A stretch of DNA of 64,000 bases, from contig NZ_JAGPXN010000010.1 in NCBI RefSeq assembly GCF_018070575.1, positions 186,001 through 250,000 on the forward strand. The letters run 5' to 3'. Of this stretch, positions 47,429-55,581 are shown piece by piece. Made by a program: the position numbers and the translations under genes. Origin of the DNA: Micromonospora sp. C31 (lineage in GTDB: Bacteria; Actinomycetota; Actinomycetes; Mycobacteriales; Micromonosporaceae). Under the pieces are notes generated by a model. That model had not been told where the DNA came from. It ran no database searches and saw only the letters and a list, made by a program, of their open reading frames with translations. Numbering within the stretch: the first letter of the stretch is position 1; each line of letters opens with the position of its first letter.

Positions 47429-49384
47429 ATGGCCGGCAACCGGTTCCGGTACGGGCAGTGGCGGGGCGGCGTCGATCCGCTCGCGCCCCCGTACGACGTG
47501 CGGGGGGCGGTTGACGCCGTCGGCACCGAGGTGCTGGCCGGCGGCAGCCTGCGGGAGGCGCTGCGGGACCTGCTGCGGCAGGGGCCCCAGGGGCGCGGCG
47601 GCCTCGAAGACCTCGCCGCCCGGGCCAGGCGGCTGCGGCGGGAGGCGCTGCGCCGGGGCGACCTGGACGGGGCGGTCACCCGGGCCCGGGCCCTGCTCGA
47701 CCAGGCGCTCGCCGCCGAGCGGGACGAGCTGCGCGGGCGCGACGACCACGACGCGCGGTTCGCCGAGGCGGTGCTGGACAACCTGCCCCGCTCGACGGCC
47801 CGTGCCGTGGCGGAGCTGACCGGATACCGGTGGAGCAGCGACGAGGCCCGCGGGACGTACCAGCGGATCCTCGACGGGCTGCGCGACGACGTGCTCGGCC
47901 AGCGCTTCGCCGGGCTGCGGGACGCGGTGCGCGCCTCGGCGGACCCGGCCGCGCAGCAGCGGCTGGCCGAGATGATGCGCGGCCTCAACGACCTGCTCGC
48001 CCGGCACGTCCGGTCCGAGGACACCACCGACGCCTTCGCCGAGTTCATGCGCCGGCACGGCGAGTTCTTCCCGGAGCAGCCGGCCGATGTCGACGAGCTG
48101 GTCGACGTGCTGGCCCGGCGGTCGGCCGCCGGTGAGCGGCTGATGCGCTCGCTGTCGGAGCGCCAGCGCGAGGAACTGGCCGGGCTGATGCGGCAGTCGC
48201 TGGGCGACCGGCTCGCCGGGGAGCTGTCCGCGCTGGACGCCAACCTCCGCGCGCTCCGCCCGGACCTGCATCGGGGCCCGGGCGAGCGGGTGCGGGGCGA
48301 GCGGCCGCTCGGCTACGGCGAGGCTGCCGGCGCGCTCGGCGAGATCGCCGAGCTGGACGAGCTGCTGGACCAGCTCGACCAGGAGCATCCGGGCGCCACC
48401 CTGGACGACGTCGACGTCGACGCGGTGGCCCGGACGCTGGGCCGCGACGCCGCCGACGACGTACGCCGGTTGCGGGAGCTGGAGCGCGAGCTGCGCCGGC
48501 AGGGGTGGGTGACCCGGGACGCCGAAGGGCTGACCCTGAGCCCGAAGGCGCTGCGCCGGCTCGGCGGCACGGCGCTGCGGCGGGTGTTCGCGGACCTTAC
48601 CGCCGGGCCACGCGGCCAGCACGACCTGCGCGCGGCGGGCGCCGCCGGTGAGGTCAGCGGCGCCTCCCGGCCATGGGAGTACGGCGACGAGCAGCCCCTG
48701 GACGTGGTGCGGACGCTGACCCGGGCGGTCCGCCGCGCCGGCTCCGGCGTGCCGGTACGGTTGGCCGTCGAGGACTTCGAGGTGGTCGAGACCGAGCGGC
48801 GGGCCTCGGCGGCGGTGGTGCTCTGCGTCGACCTGTCCTACTCGATGGTCTCGCAGGGCCGGTGGGGTCCGATGAAGCAGACGGCGCTGGCGCTGGCGCA
48901 CCTGATGGCCACCCGGTTCCCCCAGGACGCGTTGCAGATCGTCGGCTTCGGCCTGGAGGCGCTGCCGCTGACCCAGCAGGAGCTGGCCGCCGTCGAGCCC
49001 GACCTGCGCCAGGGCACGAACCTCCAGCACGCGCTGCGGCTGGCCGCCAGACACCTGCGGCGGCACCCGGATGCCGAGCCGGTGGTGCTGGTGGTCACCG
49101 ACGGGGAGCCGACCGCCCACCTGGACCCGGACGACGGGAAGGCGCTGTTCCACTGGCCGTCGCTGCCGGAGACGATCGACGCGACGGTACGCGAGGTGGA
49201 CCGGCTCACCCGCTACGGCGCCACGCTCAACCTGTTCATGCTCGGCGACGATCCCGGCCTGCGCGGCTTCGTCGACGCGGTGGCCCGCCGCTCGAAGGGC
49301 CGCATGTTCACCCCGGACCTGGAGGACCTCGGCGAGTACGTGGTCTCCGACTACCTGCGCGCCCGCCAGCCCCGCCGCCGGTGA
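47429..49384 (+). CDS. VWA-domain protein
   Basis: 651 residues. A long helical N-terminal region rich in Arg, Asp and Leu (about 1-430) is followed by a von Willebrand A domain (about 455-640). The MIDAS metal site begins CVDLSYSMVSQG (DxSxS) and continues with a Thr in QGTNLQHAL and VTDGEPTAHLDPDDGKA. Pairs with the ATPase just upstream (2-bp gap). Such ATPase/VWA pairs act as metal-chelatase-like or chaperone machines; the client is unknown here. Confidence 0.9.
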   Translation: MAGNRFRYGQWRGGVDPLAPPYDVRGAVDAVGTEVLAGGSLREALRDLLRQGPQGRGGLEDLAARARRLRREALRRGDLDGAVTRARALLDQALAAERDELRGRDDHDARFAEAVLDNLPRSTARAVAELTGYRWSSDEARGTYQRILDGLRDDVLGQRFAGLRDAVRASADPAAQQRLAEMMRGLNDLLARHVRSEDTTDAFAEFMRRHGEFFPEQPADVDELVDVLARRSAAGERLMRSLSERQREELAGLMRQSLGDRLAGELSALDANLRALRPDLHRGPGERVRGERPLGYGEAAGALGEIAELDELLDQLDQEHPGATLDDVDVDAVARTLGRDAADDVRRLRELERELRRQGWVTRDAEGLTLSPKALRRLGGTALRRVFADLTAGPRGQHDLRAAGAAGEVSGASRPWEYGDEQPLDVVRTLTRAVRRAGSGVPVRLAVEDFEVVETERRASAAVVLCVDLSYSMVSQGRWGPMKQTALALAHLMATRFPQDALQIVGFGLEALPLTQQELAAVEPDLRQGTNLQHALRLAARHLRRHPDAEPVVLVVTDGEPTAHLDPDDGKALFHWPSLPETIDATVREVDRLTRYGATLNLFMLGDDPGLRGFVDAVARRSKGRMFTPDLEDLGEYVVSDYLRARQPRRR

Positions 49385-49482
49385 CCCGGGCGCTGGCCCG
49401 CTGGCCGGTGGACAGGCGGCCTGCCAAGACGGACCGACCCCGCCGGTCCGGCCCTCGGTCATGACGAGGGTGCCGGCCCGTC

Positions 49483-49552
49483 AAGCCCGCCAACCCGGCA
49501 AGCCCGCCAACGCCGGGAAGCCCGCCAACGCCGGGAAGCCCGGGGACCCGGC
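49483..49552. repeat. 18-bp tandem repeat
   Basis: AAGCCCGCCAACGCCGGG occurs exactly at 49500-49517 and 49518-49535, with degenerate copies on each side (49483-49499 and 49536-49552). Lies between the VWA gene and a small DinB-like gene. Confidence 0.8.
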
Positions 49553-49622
49553 AAGCCTCGTCCGGGTGAACCAGCCGGGGGAACGTCGCCTCGGGCGGCG
49601 CGGGTCGGGATTGACTGGAGGA

Positions 49623-50099
49623 ATGGACGGCGGGGCGTTGCGGAAGGCGTACGCGGAGGTGCTCGCGGAGATCGACGCGGGCGGGTTCGGGGCGCCGCCG
49701 GCCGGGCAGTTGAGCGCCGAGCAGATCGTCGCGCACCTCGCCGCCAACGACGAGCTGATGACGGAGGCCACCGAGGCGGCCCTCGCCGGTTCGCCGTTCG
49801 CGTACTACGACCTGGAGACCGTCCACCGTCCCCAGGTGGACGCGCTGGTCGCCGAGTGCGGTGGGCTGGACGGGCTGGCCACCCTGCTGCGGGCCACGAG
49901 CCAGAAGCTCTGCGCCCTGACCGATCGGCTCGGCCCGGCGGCCCAGACCCCGGTCGACACCCACCTGCGCGAGGGCTTCGACCTCGTCGTCGACGAGCCG
50001 CTGCCCTGGGGGCGCACCCTCGACCTGCACGCCCGCGTCCACCTGCCGAAGCACCTGGCCCAGTTGCGCATGCTGCGCGCCGGAAGACCGGACGGGTGA
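49623..50099 (+). CDS. Small helical protein, possibly DinB-like
   Basis: 158 residues from ATG at 49623 with GGAGG almost touching the start. Predicted as a helical bundle; SAEQIVAHLAANDELM and LHARVHLPKHLAQLRML resemble the first and last helices of DinB/mycothiol-dependent proteins, whose metal-binding histidines these could be. The assignment is tentative. No operon partner is obvious. Confidence 0.6.
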   Translation: MDGGALRKAYAEVLAEIDAGGFGAPPAGQLSAEQIVAHLAANDELMTEATEAALAGSPFAYYDLETVHRPQVDALVAECGGLDGLATLLRATSQKLCALTDRLGPAAQTPVDTHLREGFDLVVDEPLPWGRTLDLHARVHLPKHLAQLRMLRAGRPDG

Positions 50100-50148
50100 C
50101 GCCACGCCGGCGATGGTGGGCGTGGCGGCGACCACCTACCCTCGCGGC

Positions 50149-50706
50149 ATGGCGCGGTTGCGACAGGCGGTGCTGCGGCGGGTCGACCACGTGTGGGAAC
50201 TCGGTTGGTTCAACCTGTTCGGGGCGGCGCTGGTCGGCTTCTTCCTCTGGCTGACCCTGATGCCGCTCGGCGACGGCATCGACCAGTTGCGGGCCGAGAG
50301 GTGGGGCATCGGCGGGACCGTCAGCCTTTCCCGATGCGCGATCGACGACTGGGCCAGGGGCGACCCGTGGCGGTGCGAGGGCACGTTCGTCTCTGCCGAC
50401 GCCACCGTACGGATCGACGGTGTCGCGTACGAGGAGAACTTCGACGACGACCCGCGGATCGCGGGAGAGCCGGTCAGCCGCGCCGCCCGGGTGAGTGGAC
50501 CGGGCTCGTCGAGCGCGTGGCCGCCGGGGAGCGGCTGGCAGGCGTCCCTGATCAGCGGCATCTTCTGCCTCTTCCTGACGACGATGGTCCTCGGGTGGTG
50601 GGTCGATCCGGGCGAGGGCCGACCGGCCCCGGCCCCGGCGACGCGTCGGCGGCCCCGGTCGGCCAGGCCGCCCGCCCGGCTGCGGATGCGGCGGCGCCGA
50701 CGGTGA
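50149..50706 (+). CDS. Membrane protein with extracellular loop, function unknown
   Basis: 185 residues from ATG at 50149 (an earlier ATG at 50113 is in frame). TM helix about 22-42, an extracellular segment with two Cys (SLSRCAIDDWARGDPWRCEG) that could form a disulfide, a second TM helix near 130-150, and an extremely basic tail ending RMRRRRR. No family recognised. TACCCT about 12 nt before the ATG suggests a leaderless start. Confidence 0.6.
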   Translation: MARLRQAVLRRVDHVWELGWFNLFGAALVGFFLWLTLMPLGDGIDQLRAERWGIGGTVSLSRCAIDDWARGDPWRCEGTFVSADATVRIDGVAYEENFDDDPRIAGEPVSRAARVSGPGSSSAWPPGSGWQASLISGIFCLFLTTMVLGWWVDPGEGRPAPAPATRRRPRSARPPARLRMRRRRR

Positions 50707-50758
50707 GCCGCCTGTCGTCGACCGATGACGCGAAGTCCGCGCCCCGTCGGCAGGCGCG

Positions 50759-51043
50759 TCAGTCGACGACCCGGACGTCCTTCCAGAAGGCGACCCGGTC
50801 GCGGACCATCTCCGCCTCCGGCTTCGGCTCCGGGTAGTACCAGACCGCGTCGGCGCTGGTCCGGCCGTCGTGTTCCAGGGTGTAGTAGGACGCGGTGCCC
50901 TTCCAGGGACAGACGGTGTGCGTGTCGGATCCGCGGAGCAGGTCGTCGCGCAGAGCGGCGCGCGGAAAGTAGTGGTTCCCCTCGACCAGCACGGTGTCTT
51001 CGCTCTCGGCCAGGACCAGGTCGTTCCAGACGGCTTTCGGCAT
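50759..51043 (-). CDS. DUF427 domain protein
   Basis: 94 residues from ATG at 51043. Family hallmarks: AVWNDLVLAESEDTVLVEGNHYFP and the VCPWKGTASYYTL motif, ending with DRVAFWKDVRVVD. Small beta-rich protein of unknown function, widespread in actinobacteria. TAGCGT lies 7 nt upstream on the minus strand (51056-51051), suggesting a leaderless message. Confidence 0.88.
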   Translation of the reverse strand: MPKAVWNDLVLAESEDTVLVEGNHYFPRAALRDDLLRGSDTHTVCPWKGTASYYTLEHDGRTSADAVWYYPEPKPEAEMVRDRVAFWKDVRVVD

Positions 51044-51152
51044 GACCCTCACGCTATGCCGGCGGATCGGCGACGGCCAGTCGATCGACGGGGCCGAGAG
51101 CGCGCCGGTGGACGTCCCCCGTCGCGGGCGCCCTGACGCTTACAGTGATCGC

Positions 51153-52553
51153 ATGTGTGCGGTCCGTGTGGATCATCATCCTGTCGACCACGACGGTGCC
51201 GTGGCCCGGTTGCGACGGTCGTACGCGGCGGTGCCCGCCGGCGCACCGGTGCGGCTCGCCAAGCGCACCTCCAACCTGTTCCGCCCCCGGTCCGCCCCCC
51301 GCGCGCCGGGCCTGGACGTCGGCGGGCTCACCGGCGTGCTCGCCGTGGACCCGGTCGCCCGCACGGCCGACGTGCAGGGCATGTGCAGCTACGAGGACCT
51401 GGTCGACGCGACCCTGCCGCACGGGCTGATGCCGCTGGTGGTGCCGCAGTTGCGCACCATCACCCTCGGCGGGGCGGTGACCGGGCTCGGCATCGAGTCG
51501 ACCTCGTTCCGCAACGGCCTGCCGCACGAGTCGGTGGTCGAGCTGGACGTGCTGACCGGTGCCGGCGAGCTCGTCACCGCCCGCTCGGCGGGCGAGCACG
51601 CCGACCTCTTCGCGGCGTTCCCCAACTCGCTGGGCAGCCTCGGCTACGCCACCCGGCTGCGCATCGAACTCCAGCCGGTACGCCGCTTCGTGACGCTGCG
51701 CAACGTCCGGTTCACCCGGCTGGAGGCCCTCGCCGACGCGCTCGCCGAGGTCGTCGCGACCCGGTCCTGGGCGGGGGAGGCGGTGGACGCGATGGACGGG
51801 GTGATGTTCAGCCCCGGCGAGGCGTACCTCGTGCTCGGCACCTTCACCGACGACGCGCCGCCGGCCAGCGACTACACGGGCCAGGACATCTACTACCGGT
51901 CGCTGCGCCGGCGTACGCGCGACGCACTGACCACGTACGACTACCTCTGGCGCTGGGACACCGACTGGTTCTGGTGCTCTGCGGCGTTCGGAGTGCAGCA
52001 CCCGGTGCTCCGGCGGGTCTGGCCGGCGCGGTGGCGGCGCAGCGACGTCTACCACCGGCTGGTCCGGTTGGAGCACCGGCACGGCGTGGCCGCCCGGATC
52101 GACCGTCTGCGCGGCCAGCCGGCGCGCGAGCGGGTGGTGCAGGACGTGGAGATCCCGCTGGAGCGGACGGCGGAGTTCCTGCGCTGGTTCGCCGGCACCG
52201 TCGGGATGACCCCGGTCTGGCTGTGCCCGTTGCGGTTGCGCGAGCCGGCCGGTCCCGGATCGGCCCGGTCCTGGCCGTTGTATCCGCTCCGCAGTGGACA
52301 GACGTACGTGAACATCGGCTTCTGGGGCAGCGTGCCGATCGCGGCGGGCGCCGCCGACGGCGACGTCAACCGGGCGATCGAGCGCATGGTGTCGGAGTCG
52401 GGCGGCCACAAGTCGCTCTACTCCGACGCGTACTACGACCGGGAATCCTTCGACCGGCTCTACGGCGGCGCGACGTGGCGCGCGGTGAGGGACCGCTACG
52501 ACCCCGACCACCGGCTCACCGGACTGTACGAGAAGGCGGTAGCACGAGCATGA
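51153..52553 (+). CDS. FAD-binding reductase, putative TmsA/BfaA-type
   Basis: 466 residues. An FAD-binding (PCMH/FAD_binding_4) domain occupies about 45-190: DVGGLTGVLAVDPVARTADVQGMCSYEDLVDATLPHG and RTITLGGAVTGLGIESTSF. The C-terminal part resembles DWARF1/Delta24-sterol-reductase-like proteins. Its stop overlaps the start of a cyclopropane-synthase-like methyltransferase gene by 4 bp. In mycobacteria and other actinobacteria such a pair makes 10-methyl fatty acids: the methyltransferase adds a methylene and the flavoprotein reduces it. Micromonospora lipids contain 10-methyl chains, which fits. Confidence 0.8.
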   Translation: MCAVRVDHHPVDHDGAVARLRRSYAAVPAGAPVRLAKRTSNLFRPRSAPRAPGLDVGGLTGVLAVDPVARTADVQGMCSYEDLVDATLPHGLMPLVVPQLRTITLGGAVTGLGIESTSFRNGLPHESVVELDVLTGAGELVTARSAGEHADLFAAFPNSLGSLGYATRLRIELQPVRRFVTLRNVRFTRLEALADALAEVVATRSWAGEAVDAMDGVMFSPGEAYLVLGTFTDDAPPASDYTGQDIYYRSLRRRTRDALTTYDYLWRWDTDWFWCSAAFGVQHPVLRRVWPARWRRSDVYHRLVRLEHRHGVAARIDRLRGQPARERVVQDVEIPLERTAEFLRWFAGTVGMTPVWLCPLRLREPAGPGSARSWPLYPLRSGQTYVNIGFWGSVPIAAGAADGDVNRAIERMVSESGGHKSLYSDAYYDRESFDRLYGGATWRAVRDRYDPDHRLTGLYEKAVARA

Positions 52554-53893
52554 GCCTGACCGATCGAGACCAGGGGGCGGCGAGCGCTCCCGCCAGCCCG
52601 CCGGCGGGGAGCCGGCGCCCCGGGCCGACCGTGGCGGACGTCGTCCGCGCGTTGACCACCGGTGCCCTCCCGGTGCGGGTCACCGGGTACGACGGCAGCG
52701 CGGTGGGCCCGGCCGACGCCGGGATCACCCTGTCGATCCGCACCGAGCGGGGCCTGACCTACCTGCTCACCGCCCGGGGCGACCTGGGCATGGCGCGGGC
52801 GTACGTCGGCGGCGACCTGGCGTTGCAGGGGGTGCACCCGGGCGACCCGTACGAGGCGTTGCGGGTGCTCAAGGACGAGCTGCGGCTGCGTACGCCGTCG
52901 CTGGCCGAGGTGATGACCCTCGTGCGTGGGCTGGGCTGGGAGCGGCTGATGCCGCCGCCGCCCCCGCCCCAGGAGGCGCTGCCACGCTGGAAGCGCCTGG
53001 TCAACGGGCTGCGGCACTCCCGATCCCGGGACAGCACCGCGATCTCCCACCACTACGACGTCTCGAACGCCTTCTACGAGAGGGTGCTCGGCCCGTCGAT
53101 GACGTACACCTGCGCGGTCTTCCGTGCGCCCGACGACACGCTGGAGCAGGCGCAGGCGGCCAAGTACGACCTGGTGGCCCAGAAGCTGGCACTCGGGGCC
53201 GGGACGCGGCTGCTCGACGTGGGCTGCGGTTGGGGCGGCATGGTCCGGCACGCGGCCCGCGAGTACGGCGTGAAGGCGCTCGGGGTGACCCTGTCCCGGG
53301 CACAGGCCGAGTGGGCCCGGGTGGCGATCGAGCGGGAGGGGCTTACCGGCCTGGCCGAGGTGCGTCACCTCGACTACCGGGACGCGCCGCACGAGCAGTT
53401 CGACGCGGTCTCCTCGATCGGCCTGACCGAGCACATCGGGGTACGCAACTACCCGGTCTACTTCGCCGCCCTGTCCGACCGGTTGCGGCCGGACGGCCGG
53501 CTGCTCAACCACTGCATCACGCGGGCCGACAACCACGCGCCGCACCGATCGGGCGCGTTCATCGACCGGTACGTCTTCCCCGACGGGGAACTGGCCGGCC
53601 CGGGGCGCGTCATCAGCGAGATCCACGACGCCGGGCTGGAGGTGCAGCACGAGGAGAACCTGCGGCTGCACTACGCGCTGACCCTGGCCGGCTGGTGCCG
53701 CAACCTGGCGACGCACTGGGACTCCTGCGTCTCCGAGGTGGGGCCGGGCACGGCGCGGGTGTGGGGCCTCTACATGGCCGGGTCCCGGCTGGCCTTCGAG
53801 CGCAACGGCATCCAGTTGCACCAGGTGTTGGCCACCCGAAACGGCCCGGAGGGCGCGAGCGGCTATCCGCTGCGCCCCGACTGGCTGGCCTGA
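52550..53893 (+). CDS. Cyclopropane-fatty-acid-synthase-like methyltransferase, putative TmsB/BfaB-type
   Basis: 447 residues. An N-terminal CFA-specific extension (about 1-165) holds SRDSTAISHHYDVSNAFYERVLGPSMTYTCAVF. The SAM-binding motif is LLDVGCGWGGMVRHAA, then the bicarbonate and lipid-site elements SSIGLTEHIGVRNYPVYF and RADNHAPHRSGAFIDRYVFPDG. With the flavoprotein encoded just upstream it should convert oleoyl-type phospholipids to 10-methylene and then 10-methyl chains. A plain cyclopropane synthase is the alternative, but the flavin partner argues against it. Confidence 0.82.
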   Translation: MSLTDRDQGAASAPASPPAGSRRPGPTVADVVRALTTGALPVRVTGYDGSAVGPADAGITLSIRTERGLTYLLTARGDLGMARAYVGGDLALQGVHPGDPYEALRVLKDELRLRTPSLAEVMTLVRGLGWERLMPPPPPPQEALPRWKRLVNGLRHSRSRDSTAISHHYDVSNAFYERVLGPSMTYTCAVFRAPDDTLEQAQAAKYDLVAQKLALGAGTRLLDVGCGWGGMVRHAAREYGVKALGVTLSRAQAEWARVAIEREGLTGLAEVRHLDYRDAPHEQFDAVSSIGLTEHIGVRNYPVYFAALSDRLRPDGRLLNHCITRADNHAPHRSGAFIDRYVFPDGELAGPGRVISEIHDAGLEVQHEENLRLHYALTLAGWCRNLATHWDSCVSEVGPGTARVWGLYMAGSRLAFERNGIQLHQVLATRNGPEGASGYPLRPDWLA

Positions 53894-53903
53894 CTGTGCC
53901 GCG

Positions 53904-53955
53904 TCCGACCGGCCTCGGGCGCGCTTCCGCCGTGGAGCGCGCCAGGCCGGTCGGA
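53904..53955 (+). terminator. Terminator after the lipid-modification pair
   Basis: TCCGACCGGCCT (53904-53915) pairs with AGGCCGGTCGGA (53944-53955), and GGCGCGC (53918-53924) with GCGCGCC (53937-53943); a two-base bulge separates the stems. It stands 10 bp after the methyltransferase stop. Confidence 0.8.
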
Positions 53956-53997
53956 GTTCGAGGTGATAGTCGGGCCCTCGGTGGGTACTGACGGGCG

Positions 53998-54231
53998 ATG
54001 TTCTTCATCTTCGGCCTCCGTACCAAGGTCAGCCAGTCCGGCGTGGTGCAGCAGGTCTGCCGCAACTGCCGCAACCACGCCGCGCAGGTGATCACGCGCC
54101 GGTCGACGAAGTTCAGCCTGTTCTTCGTGCCGATCGTCCCGATTCGCACCCGCTACGTGCAGCAGTGCACCTTCTGCGGCGCCCAGTACGACATCTCCCG
54201 CTCCGAGGCCGAGCGCCTCCCCGTCGGCTGA
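53998..54231 (+). CDS. Zinc-ribbon membrane-associated protein
   Basis: 77 residues. Two CxxC pairs (CRNC and CTFC, about 36 residues apart) form a zinc ribbon around a hydrophobic, basic middle (RRSTKFSLFFVPIVPIRT). The family is common in actinobacteria and has no known role. A further small frame follows after 9 bp. Confidence 0.75.
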   Translation: MFFIFGLRTKVSQSGVVQQVCRNCRNHAAQVITRRSTKFSLFFVPIVPIRTRYVQQCTFCGAQYDISRSEAERLPVG

Positions 54232-54240
54232 GCCCCACCG

Positions 54241-54417
54241 ATGGCCCGTTTCCTCTGCTGGCTGATCGGCCGGCAGCCCGCCGCCGTGCCCGCCCCCGTG
54301 CACACCGTCTCCCGGCCGCCGTGCAGCCCCGGGCGTCGCCGCCGTCGCCGCGACCGCCGGCCGCTCGCCGGCACCGCCCTGCCCAGGTCCCCCTGGAACC
54401 GCTCCGCCGGGCGCTGA
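54241..54417 (+). CDS. Short Arg-rich open frame, doubtful gene
   Basis: 58 residues, ATG nine bases after the zinc-ribbon stop. Starts MARFLCWLIGRQPA and becomes a stretch of Arg and Pro. No ribosome site is evident apart from GAGCCC. Could be a coupled small protein or chance. Confidence 0.3.
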   Translation: MARFLCWLIGRQPAAVPAPVHTVSRPPCSPGRRRRRRDRRPLAGTALPRSPWNRSAGR

Positions 54418-54471
54418 CCGGCCGGGGCGGCACCCGGCACCCGTCGCAGGAACCGCCTATCGTGGCGGATC

Positions 54472-55581
54472 GTGACGAGCACCGAGGAGCGACTGGCCGC
54501 GATCCGCGGCGGCGTGCCACCGAGGCGGCACAACGCGCGCACCATCGCCGCCCTGACCGGCAACCCGGGCTGCACCCGGCGGGCCGTGCTGGACGGCGCC
54601 GGGGTGGACAAGCCGAAGCTGGCCGAGCTCATCGGCTTTCCCGCCCGGTTCGGGCAGTCCCGGTTCGCCATCACCCGGGGCAACGCGTTCGAGGCGCAGG
54701 TCAAGGCCGACGGCGGGGCCGAGCTGCTGCGGCTGGTCGCCGAGCGGTTGGGCGTACCGGTGCCGGCGGCGGCGAGCTGGACGGACCTCGGCGACGGCGT
54801 CGAGGACGACACGGCCGCCCGGCACCGGCGTTCCGCCGCGCTGCTGACCGACGCCACCCCCGGTGGGGCCGACGACATCGCCGCGCTGTTCGACCACCCG
54901 CTGCTCGGCCTGGACGTCGCCGGCCGTCGGGTGCACCTGGAGCCGGACCTGGTCGCCGCCCGGCTCGCCGGCCGGTTCCACGTCGTCGAGATCAAGTCGT
55001 TCCCGGTGGTCGACGGCCAGGCCGACCCGGCCAAGGTGTCCGCCGCCGCGATCCAGGCCGCCGTCTACGTGCTGGCCCTGCGTGAGCTGCTCGCCGCCGC
55101 CGGCCACGATCCGGAGCTGGTGTCGCACGACGCGGTGCTGGTCTGCCCGCGCGACTTCGCCAACCAGCCGGTGGCCAGCCTGGTCGACGTACGCAAGCAA
55201 CTGCTGGTGCTGCGCCGCCAGCTCGACCGGATGGCCCGGGTCGACGCGCTGCTGGCCGCCGTGCCCGAGGACTTCACCGCCGACCTGACGGCCGAGCCCA
55301 CCGCCCTGCTCGCCGCGTTGTCGGGGGTGCCGGCCCGCTACGCGCCCGACTGCCTGGCGGCGTGCGAGCTGGCGTACTTCTGCCGCGACGAGGCGCGCGG
55401 GCACACCGGGGCGCTGGGCCGGCCGGTCCGCGAGGCGCTCGGCGGGGTCGCCGAGGTCGACGCGGTGCTGGCGCTGGCCGCCGGTGAGCGCGCTGCGGAG
55501 CCCGGGCAGGAGGAGGCCGCCGCGCTGCTGCGGGCCGCCGCCCGGCTGCGCGCCGACGCCCTCGCCGGGACCCCCGCATGA
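54472..55581 (+). CDS. RecB/Cas4-like iron-sulfur nuclease
   Basis: 369 residues, GTG start. PD-(D/E)XK nuclease core: Glu74 in TRGNAFEAQ, Asp159 in HLEPDL, Glu173 and Lys175 in VVEIKSF, and the RecB-family motif Gln195-x3-Tyr199. One cysteine at 34 (NPGCTRR) and three near the C-terminus (294, 298, 304) give the C-xn-C-x3-C-x5-C pattern that binds a 4Fe-4S cluster in Cas4 and AddB. Thus a probable Fe-S exonuclease or endonuclease. No cas genes or helicase are nearby. Its stop overlaps the next gene by 4 bp, so the two products are likely to work together. Confidence 0.85.
   Translation: MTSTEERLAAIRGGVPPRRHNARTIAALTGNPGCTRRAVLDGAGVDKPKLAELIGFPARFGQSRFAITRGNAFEAQVKADGGAELLRLVAERLGVPVPAAASWTDLGDGVEDDTAARHRRSAALLTDATPGGADDIAALFDHPLLGLDVAGRRVHLEPDLVAARLAGRFHVVEIKSFPVVDGQADPAKVSAAAIQAAVYVLALRELLAAAGHDPELVSHDAVLVCPRDFANQPVASLVDVRKQLLVLRRQLDRMARVDALLAAVPEDFTADLTAEPTALLAALSGVPARYAPDCLAACELAYFCRDEARGHTGALGRPVREALGGVAEVDAVLALAAGERAAEPGQEEAAALLRAAARLRADALAGTPA

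Noticed and set aside
54472-55581. True Cas4 of a CRISPR system
   Set aside because: No cas1, cas2 or repeat array lies anywhere in the window; only the fold and cysteines match.
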